From: Gordionus sp. m RMFG-2023
Taxonomy: Eukaryota > Nematomorpha > Gordioida > Chordodea > Parachordodidae
DNA: 64,000 bases
Direction: 5' to 3'
Assembly: GCF_954871325.1 (NCBI RefSeq)
Contig: NC_088775.1
Location: forward strand, 46,477,561-46,541,560
The position numbers and the translations under genes are program-made. How positions within the stretch are numbered: the first letter of the stretch is position 1; the number at the start of each line of letters is the position of its first letter. Of the stretch, positions 47,801-56,800 are shown in pieces. The notes under the pieces were generated by a model. That model did not search any database. It was not told the origin of the DNA and saw only the letters and a program-made list of their open reading frames with translations.

Positions 47801-50800
47801 ACACTAATTAAACCTCGTCTAGCACCTGGGCAATTATTGAGATGTAAAATAAATATTGGCTCAACTGAAGATTATTATAAAATATCCACTTTCATCCCAT
47901 TCTTAGATACTTTTTGCAAATAAAAGTACGGTTTTTAGATAAAAAACAAGTCTTTAGCAATCTTCAAGTTTTAATACCCGAAGATCCATCTTGGTTTTCT
48001 AATGCCACTATTGGTAAAATTAAATATTTAGCAAAATTTTATTCCTATGATATTGATACTGAAATAAATTTAATCAGTGAATTCGAATTGTGGTATAAAT
48101 ATTTACTACGTTTAGCTATTTTACCTGAGCATGCTATTGATGCGCTCAATCGGTGTAGAGAAACCTTGGCTCAAATTCCTAATATTTTGAAGTTGTTTTA
48201 TATTCTACCATGTTTGCCTATTATAACAGGTACGAATGTAAGGACTTTCCAACTTAAGAAGGTTGAAAACATATTTATGAAGTACTACTTCCGAATCTCG
48301 GCTAAATGGGTTAACTCTGTTAAATATCCACAGAGATTTGGTTCCAAAGACAAACAAAATTCTTGATGAATTGGCAACATTCCCACGAAAATTAAAAATC
48401 ACATTATAATTATAGTATTTAATAAAAAAATTTGTATAATACTGTATTTGATAAGAAGTTTAAAAAAACTTGTTTTTTAAATTATTTTCTAGTCAATATT
48501 TTATAGTTTTGTTAAACGCCTCGTTTTGAGCCGATTTTTAAAAACAGCTAACTCAGTTATTTATCCAGAAAAATATTATGCAAGCCTGAAAATTTTGCTC
48601 ATAGAAGAAGCAAAGGTCTAGACATATAGTATCGAAATTTCGAGGCTTAGTTAATATTTTTCTGGCAAAAATATTGAGTTAGCCGTTTTTAAAAATCGGC
48701 TCAAAACAAGCCGTTTAACAACATTAATATTTTATACACAATACTATCAATATTTTCAATAAAAAAATTATAGTATACTTATATTGTATGAGAATTTAAG
48801 CTAAGGGCAGCTTTAAAGCAAATTTTATAAAAAAAATGACATTAAAATTTATTTCAACTTTACATTTAAAAAACTTTATTAAATATAATATACCTAACTA
48901 AAAATAATAAAAATTAGGCTTGTAATATCCATTAGCACGAATTAGTAAATAATAGTTACAAATATAAATATAATTATTATTAAATTATGAATAATTTAAT
49001 GGAATAGCTAAAACATAAGACCCGCCAAAAAATTCCCCCCCCCCATAAGAAAATCCTGAATACGCCATTGACTAGACTATATATTTTTATCATGAATACC
49101 TTGTAAGTTTATGTACATGCAATAATTCTTAAGAATTTTGTGCATAAATCTATATTTTCAAAATTTAATTATTTTTAAATATAATTTAATTTCATGCATC
49201 AAATTTTAAATGCTTATAATTTATATTTTTGCACAAAGTTCCATTTTCGGGACACTTTTATATTGATTAAATGCGCCGGTTTTATACATTTATATTTTAT
49301 CATTTATTTATATTTGAATTTATGTATTAAAAATTGTCAATATTTTATAGTCACTCCTAATAAATTTCTGAAACTTAAGATATTCTTTTTAACTCTCCTC
49401 CCTCTTCCCCACAATGCACGTACACGCCTGTTTTGGTATGCTAAACAATTTTCCTCCGTAAAGATTAAAATGATAAATATTTCTAAAATATTCCTTAAAT
49501 GATGTATGACATAATTATAAATATTAAGTTTAAATTTTCATTCTTATACAATAATTTTTCGATTTAAATGGAATAGATTGACATTCCTCTATAACAACCT
49601 ACCCCGATCTTCCCTACCCAATGTATGATGTCGTAATTATTTACATTAAAGAACCGAATTTATAAATTTTAATTTATATATCAAAAATATTACTATCTCC
49701 TCTAAAAGTTACTTCTAGTTATAATTACAAGAATCCTAAAAATCAACTATATTACAATTACATTCAAAAAATAACCTGTCACATTGTAAGTCACTTTATA
49801 TATATATATGTAGCACATCATTTTTATATATAATCTTTTTATTATACAAAATAATTTTCCTTGCAAATTTTAATTTTAATCAGAGGAATTCAAATGAAAT
49901 ACATTTAAATAAAGAAATAATTGAATTAAAAATTATAACTACAATATAATTGCACTGAAAAAATTATCCTACTATTTGTATCGAATAATGTTATTAAAGC
50001 CGAAAGGCCAAAAATAAGAAAGTGCCATGACTTTGGAGATTTTCACTTTTTCCCAAATGTTATTTCTACTAATGGGAACCTAACCCCTAGGGGCTATCAT
50101 TTTAAGATTTGGTAAAAAAAATTTCTAAAATTAATAATAATAATGAATTCTCTTTTAAAATGTTAAGATCAACTCAAATCGCCGTGTTCCAAGCAGAAGC
50201 GTCCCTGGGGGTGGGGGGGCGCAGTGGCTCGAGCCCCTGAAAAATTTGAAGAACCCATTCAAAGTTTTGAAATTTTATATCACTATAAAAAAGAAAATTT
50301 AGGATACTGTTAGCTAAAAAAGATAATTTTATATAATGTTAGCTAAAAAAAGAAGGTTAAAAAAATAAGAATTTTGAAAATAATTAAAAAATATTTTTTT
50401 AAGCACCCTGAGATTGTAAAGGCTAATGACGCCTCCGGTTCTGAGCCAACTATCTTAGTTTTCTCGGATCTCAGTGGAGCCTCTTTTTGCCCTCCTTCCT
50501 CTAATATTTTTTTTATAATTTTTTATTTGTCTTGTTTTAAATTGTTCACATGATTTTTTTTACATGTTATTTTAATATTGTTTTAAATATATATTAAGTT
50601 TTTGTTTAAAATTTCCAAATAAAATATTATAAAATTTCAACTTCATTCGTTCATTATTTAAGAAAATAATTAAGAAGTATTTTTCTCTTTTATTAACTGG
50701 CATTTATTTATTATCAAATTCAAACAAAAATATACCAAAGGAATATATGTATGTAATATGTCTCATGCAGGCGCGTAACCAATGGGGGGGAAAGGGGGAA

Positions 50801-53800
50801 ATTCCCCCCCCCCATCGCAAATTTGACTATTTTCATAAATATCATTTTAAGCTAATAAAAATTTTACCCCCACCCCCTAGACCCCCCCCCCACCAATCAA
50901 AATTTTACAAATATTTGAATATCAATTTTCCAACATATTATTCAAAAATATTAATAAAATGGAAAAATATTTAGTCAAAGAGATTGAAATCAAACGATAA
51001 TTTATAAATAAAGCTGAGCATGAAAAAAAGTAATGTGTCGTTAGCAGCGATATCATTATTGAATTCAATTGATCAATCAGAGTTTATCATTGCTGCTAGT
51101 TGCATCAATAAATTATTTTTAGCTCACTACTTTGTAGAAATTTACAAAAACCAAATTTAGATTTGGTTCAGGTTATTGATTTGGCGGAAAATATACATGA
51201 ACAGGTAGATACAATAAGAATGAATGTAGATAAATATTTTCATAATATTTATCTAGACGTTGAATCGAAGGCTAAATTTTATGATATAATACTAATTAAA
51301 CCTCGTCTAGCACCTAGGCCATTATTGAGATGAAAATAAATATTGGCTCAACTGAAGAATATTATAAAATATCCATTTTCATCCCATTCTTAGATACTTT
51401 TATAAAAGTACGGGTTTTAGATAAAAAACAAGTCTTTAGCAATCTTCAAGTTTTATTACCCAAAGATCCTTCTTCATTTTCAAATGCCACTATTGGTAAA
51501 ATTAAATATTTAGAAAAATTTTATTCCTATGTGATTGATACTGAAATAAATTTAATCAGGGAATTCGAATTGTGGTTACGTTTAGCTATTTTACCTGAGC
51601 ATGCTATTGATGCGCTCAATCGGTGTAAAGAAACCTTGGCTCAATTTCCTAATATTTCGAAGTTGTTTTATATTCTTGCATGTTTGCCTATTACAACATG
51701 TACGAATGAAAGGTTTTTCTAACTTGAGAAGGTTGAAAACATATTTACGAAGTACTGAATCTCGGCTAAATGGGTTAGCTCTGTTAAATATACACAGAGA
51801 TTTGGTTCCAACGACAAACGAAATAATTAAAAATCTTGTATTTGATAAGAAGTTAAAAAAACTTGTTAATTTAATTATTTTCTAGTCAATATTTTAAACT
51901 ACTATTAGTATTTTCAATAAAAAAAGTATATTCTACTTATATTGTGTGAGAATTTAAGCTGAGGCTAGTTTTTAAAGCAAATTTTATATAAAAAATGACA
52001 TTACACTTTATTTTAACTTTACATTTAAAAAAACCTTTACATTTAAAAAAAACTTTACATTTAAAAAAACCTTTACATTTAAAAAAACCTTTACATTTAA
52101 AAAAACTTTATTAAATATAATATACCTAACTTGAAATAATAAAAAAGAGGCTTGTAATATCCTATCCATAAGCACGAATTAGTAAATAATAGTTAAAAAT
52201 AGAAATATAATTATTATTAAATTATTCATAATTTAATAGAATAGCTAAATAAGACCCCTAAAAGGGGTTTGGGGGCGAAGCCCCCAAAAAATTATTTCCC
52301 CCCCTATAAGAAAATCCTGGATACGCCACTGGTCTCATGGACTGATCATATTAGGGAAAAACATTCATTTCTTAATGTTGACTAATATGAAGTTGAATTT
52401 AAAGATATTGCATTTTAGTAACAAAGCTATATTAATCAAATTATCATAATATCGTTTTCTACTGCTAATTAAGTTAAAGGGTATTGAAACTCAACCTAAG
52501 AAAGAACCAAATAATAGTGGAAATTCAGTAGTAAATAGGAGGGTGAACACATTTTGCATATGTTGCCGCCTCTTTTTTAGGGAGGTATATTTTCAGGAGG
52601 ATATAGCTTCAGAGGCTTGTGGAAGTATACCACACAATTAAACTTGTAATAAATGTGGAGGGCTTTGTCATATGATTGAGGCTGTTTTGCACTCTCAATC
52701 CATTATTTTTTAAACGGTCGCTATATCTTTTTCGACCTAAATATAACTATGGTAATAAATTATATTCGAAAAAATTCTTGTTTGGAAGAGAACAAAATAA
52801 TTGTATTTCATCAAATTATAGTTTTTTAAAGAATATAATCAATGTAGTTAACTCTTCTTATCCAACAATTGAACTTTATGATTAAAAACTTCAGTTTTGT
52901 CAAGCTTAGTAATACAAATCAAGACAAATTGTAACCCTATCTCAGGAGATGGGGTTATGCAATAAATTTGAATACCGTTTCCAAGATGTATTCTCGTTTA
53001 ACACCAATAATGTGTGTATATTAATGTTATATTATATATACAAAATCAAATAAATCATTTTGATTTAGTATAGAATTTTAGCTTCTAAACTAGCTATAAA
53101 ACAATACTATAAATGCCTAAATTTTATATAATAATATTATCTATTAACATTTTCTATCAGAACTAATGACTAGGGGCATGTCAGACCATGATTCATAGTA
53201 CTATTTTTATCATTAAACATATAAAAATTTATACAATATATTAGTATCATAATTTTTTATATATCACAAAATTTTAGATTTTTGGTGTTCCACGTAATCT
53301 TTAATAAGGATATTTTATTGTTAGAATATTTTTTCCCCAATAACAATTAAGTTTCTAATATATCTCCTCCATGGCTATCTATCTTTACAACAATCGTTTT
53401 ATCAATGTTTGATATATCTGTATTGTGAGTTTGTAATTATATTATATCATGAATAAATTGTTGAATTTTTTGTGAATTTACTCTATTATTAGTAGTATTT
53501 TTCTGACCTAAACCTGCTCCCCGATATGTAGGGCAGACCTGGGAGCATGTGAGCCCTAAGAGGCAAACGTCAATAAAATTAAAATAATTAATAATATTGA
53601 AAAACATCACGTGCCATTTTATTCCACTTATTTACTTTTATGCTATACTAAATAAAAATAATATTTTAAAAAATTATACTTTTTTAATATTTGGGAAGGG
53701 ATGAGCTAAACCCAGGGAAGAGTGAGCTTTCCATGAGGTGCTTTTCAGCTACTAATATTGATAATTTTTAAATATAATATATTATTGCAACTACTTTATT

Positions 53801-56800
53801 GGTAAAAATAAGCCAAAATGGAAAATTAAAAAATTAAATGAAATTTATCGACAATTTAAACAAATAAAGAATGGATTAAAATTGCAATAGGATATAAACA
53901 TCTTATATGCATTTATTAGATAATGGTATAATATATTTTCTTCCACTTTCTTGAATATTTGTTTTGATTTAGACAATTTAAAATATTGTTGTTTCATTTG
54001 TTTTGATTTAGACAATTTAAAATATTGTTGTTTCATTAATCTTGATTTATATCTTTTTACTGTTGCATAACCTAAGTTTGTTTTATTCATAACGGCTAGC
54101 AAGGACGGATTTTCATTAAATTTATTAATGATCTCATCAATTATTAATTGTTTCTTCTTTTTAATATGATTTTTTACATTATTCAAATTTCAATGAGCAA
54201 AAATATATTTTAAAAATAACGCTCAAAAAGTTCATATGATCCTCTGAAAAGTAGCCTCAAACCCTCAATAGGTTAAACATATTTTTTATTTAAATAAAGA
54301 ATAATTTTATATAAATTTTATATAAGATAGTTATTGGATAATTAAAACCTATATTATTTTTTATTTTTAATAAATTACATTTAAAAAGCTACTTTTGAGG
54401 ATAGGGTATAAATCGTTTATGTTATAAAAATTTTATATGTGATCCGATATTAAAAAAAAATTATAGCTATGTACAATGTAGTTATACATATTTGGTTAAA
54501 AAGTTTACCATTAGAGTTAAACACTCTAGAAGAAAATCTCAAGGCTCATAAGAACCTCGAGCTCATTAGATCCTCGTCTCCTCTATCAATTATAGTTACC
54601 GTCCAAGGTAGTTGGCAATATTTTTTTAGTATTGAAAAATTTTATAAGTGTTTTGCGAAATCTAGGCCTCTGTGCCCCAGTCTCCTCTATATATAACAAA
54701 AATCCGTTTATCGTAGATTTTCTCTTTTGCCAAGTTCATATTTTCACAAATTATACTCTCTTTTAAAATATATAATAAAATTATTAACATATTATTCGGA
54801 TATATTTAAATAGCAACACATATGTGTGAATATAGATGGTAAAAAAAGAGGATAGAGAAAACCAAAATTTAAATTGAGAAATTTTTTAGTCAAAATGAGT
54901 ATTAAAATACTGACTAAAGATTGAGAACTAAGATGGTTAAGTGATACGGATGTAGATAGAATTGAGTAGAGAAGGAATAAAGGATAAATAATTATAAATA
55001 ATATATGAATCCCCCCCCCTCTTTTTAAATTAATTTTTATTCGGGGTTTGAGCGCAATTCTAAAAAAATTTAATAGAATCAGGCCATAATTTAATTATGT
55101 TTTGTTAATAGTAATATTATGATAAAATACTGTTTGTTTACAAATTATAAGAATTTAATATAATAAAACTTTTCACTTTTTATTTACTATATTTATGATT
55201 TGGTAAATAAATAAACAGTTTCGGGATGACAATCATTTCAAAATTGACAGTATGTTGTTATGAGATTCAATTTGCGTAATATTAATAAACATTTAATTTG
55301 AGGTTCATTTATAATAAAAAACGGAATAGGTGAAAAAGATTTGTTATAAACTTGGGAATTCAAAGATTCAAAGGATTTATACCAGTGTTCATCAGTAGGA
55401 GACGGGGTTCAAGCTCTAGAAATTTATACAAGCTAACAAAGTCGCTGTTTTATTAGGATATGAAAGTAATAGGTGGGGGTGGGGGGGAGGGAATAAGTTT
55501 GCACTATTAATAAAAATATCTGCCCATCTTTCAACCTAATTTTATAAATATTGAAAGTTCGGGGTTGATGGGTTAAAATCTATCAACAAGAAACTTTTAT
55601 CAAGCCTTGTTTTTTAGCCATTTGAAAATATTTTTTATGTTCATCAAATACTTTCATATCTATATATTCATGGACTCACCTTTAATGTTTATTTTTATCA
55701 ATGTTACAACAGCAATACCACGAGCTCCATGCAAATTTATGCCACGGGTCCCAATCTAAGAGTAGTATTCTTTTTATATTTTTGGCTCCAAATTTTTTTC
55801 AGATATGCCTCTATATTGCTTGGACCCATTGGAGTACAACCCTTAATTCACTGAATTCAAGCCACTAAAATTTTGGCTGAAAAGATTAATGTTATTTTCT
55901 TGCTAACTCCTCTACCTTAAATATAAATTTTATGACATAATAACAATATTATATTTTTATCATATTCAAATTTAATTTTCTAAGACGAAATAAATAGATG
56001 GACATCAGAAAGCTCTAATATACTTTTAAAAAGAAAACTTGCATTAGAATATATAAAAGTATTTATTTATTTTTTACTGCTTCATAAACGATTACAAATG
56101 AAAATTTTACTTTATATCATGTTGATATTTGTATATTATAAGCAGCATCTGCAACATGAGTATATCTTTTTTCTAACATTATAATTCCACCATGTTAAAT
56201 TCGAAAAGTTGATTTTTAAAAAAGACAAATCTCGACGATAAACATTAAGATTCTTAGTTGCCTTATTCCACCTTGCCTTCTGATTATAAAACTAATATGA
56301 ATATGAAGACTTTTTTCATGTTATTAGAATCAATGAGTTATTACATTTATTAGAATCAAGTATTTTATATCTAAAGTTTCTAAAATTATCAAAATTATAT
56401 TTTAATTTTTAAACATATTTAGCTAAATTTTATTAGTTATAATTTAAACTGTTTATTAAAATAATAAGATGCATTTTAAGGCAGGAAATTATGTGTTGGA
56501 AGCCTATAAGGTGGTTTGGCTTATCTCACGGTTGGGACTTGTTAGGCAAAATCAACTTTCACAAAAAAATGAAGAAGAAAAAAAAGAGAATAATATATGA
56601 TACAAATTTTGATAGTATATTGTTCTCACAACTTATAAAAAGTACGAAAGCTATAGACGATTTTAAAATAATGGGGTTTCAGCTTCATGTTGTTATCCAA
56701 CACCCATTTTATATTATCTATCGTGCAAATAAATTTCACTCTTAAACTTTAATATTTTTCGAATGTATACAAGTGCTTTGACCAGTTAGAGCCTTTAGGA

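Larger units (their letters stand above)
47056..49070 (+). mobile_element. truncated hAT (ZMYM1-like), copy A, in T-box intron 1
   Basis: 2,015 bp including a nested MITE (48504-48726). Perfect 8-bp duplications ACTAGACT (47048-47055, 49071-49078). Ends CAGGCGCGTAACCATTGGGG and, inverted, CAATGGCGTATTCAGGAT. G-run and C-run lie inside the ends. Coding part 47528-48366. Sister copies: 50768-52331 and 59336-60712. Confidence 0.93.
46888..49614 (+). mobile_element. pogo-like element in T-box intron 1, interrupted by a hAT
   Basis: TA flanks on both sides. Left end GGGGAGACCGGGTATGTTGG, right end inverted GGGAAGATCGGGGTAGGTTG. The hAT copy 47056-49070 splits it; without that, about 0.7 kb remains, so it is a short non-autonomous element. 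The same family begins at 9901. Confidence 0.7.
50768..52331 (+). mobile_element. truncated hAT (ZMYM1-like), copy B, in T-box intron 1
   Basis: 1,564 bp, perfect 8-bp duplications GTCTCATG (50760-50767, 52332-52339). Ends CAGGCGCGTAACCAATGGGG and, inverted, CAGTGGCGTATCCAGGAT. An 18-bp tandem array (52017-52110) and two GC-rich hairpins lie in the right part. Confidence 0.94.

Noticed and set aside
55690-55860. Minus-strand translation KKFGAKNIKRILLLDWD resembling a class II histone deacetylase (ILxVDWDxHHGNG)
   Set aside because: The HHGNG catalytic residues do not follow, stops lie just upstream, and another frame over the same bases is equally open. Best taken as chance.
56491-56745. 84-codon plus frame with a Lys run in T-box intron 1
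   Set aside because: No recognisable motif, an overlapping frame is equally open (MHFKAGNYVLEAYKVVWLIS), and the Lys run is simple A-rich sequence.
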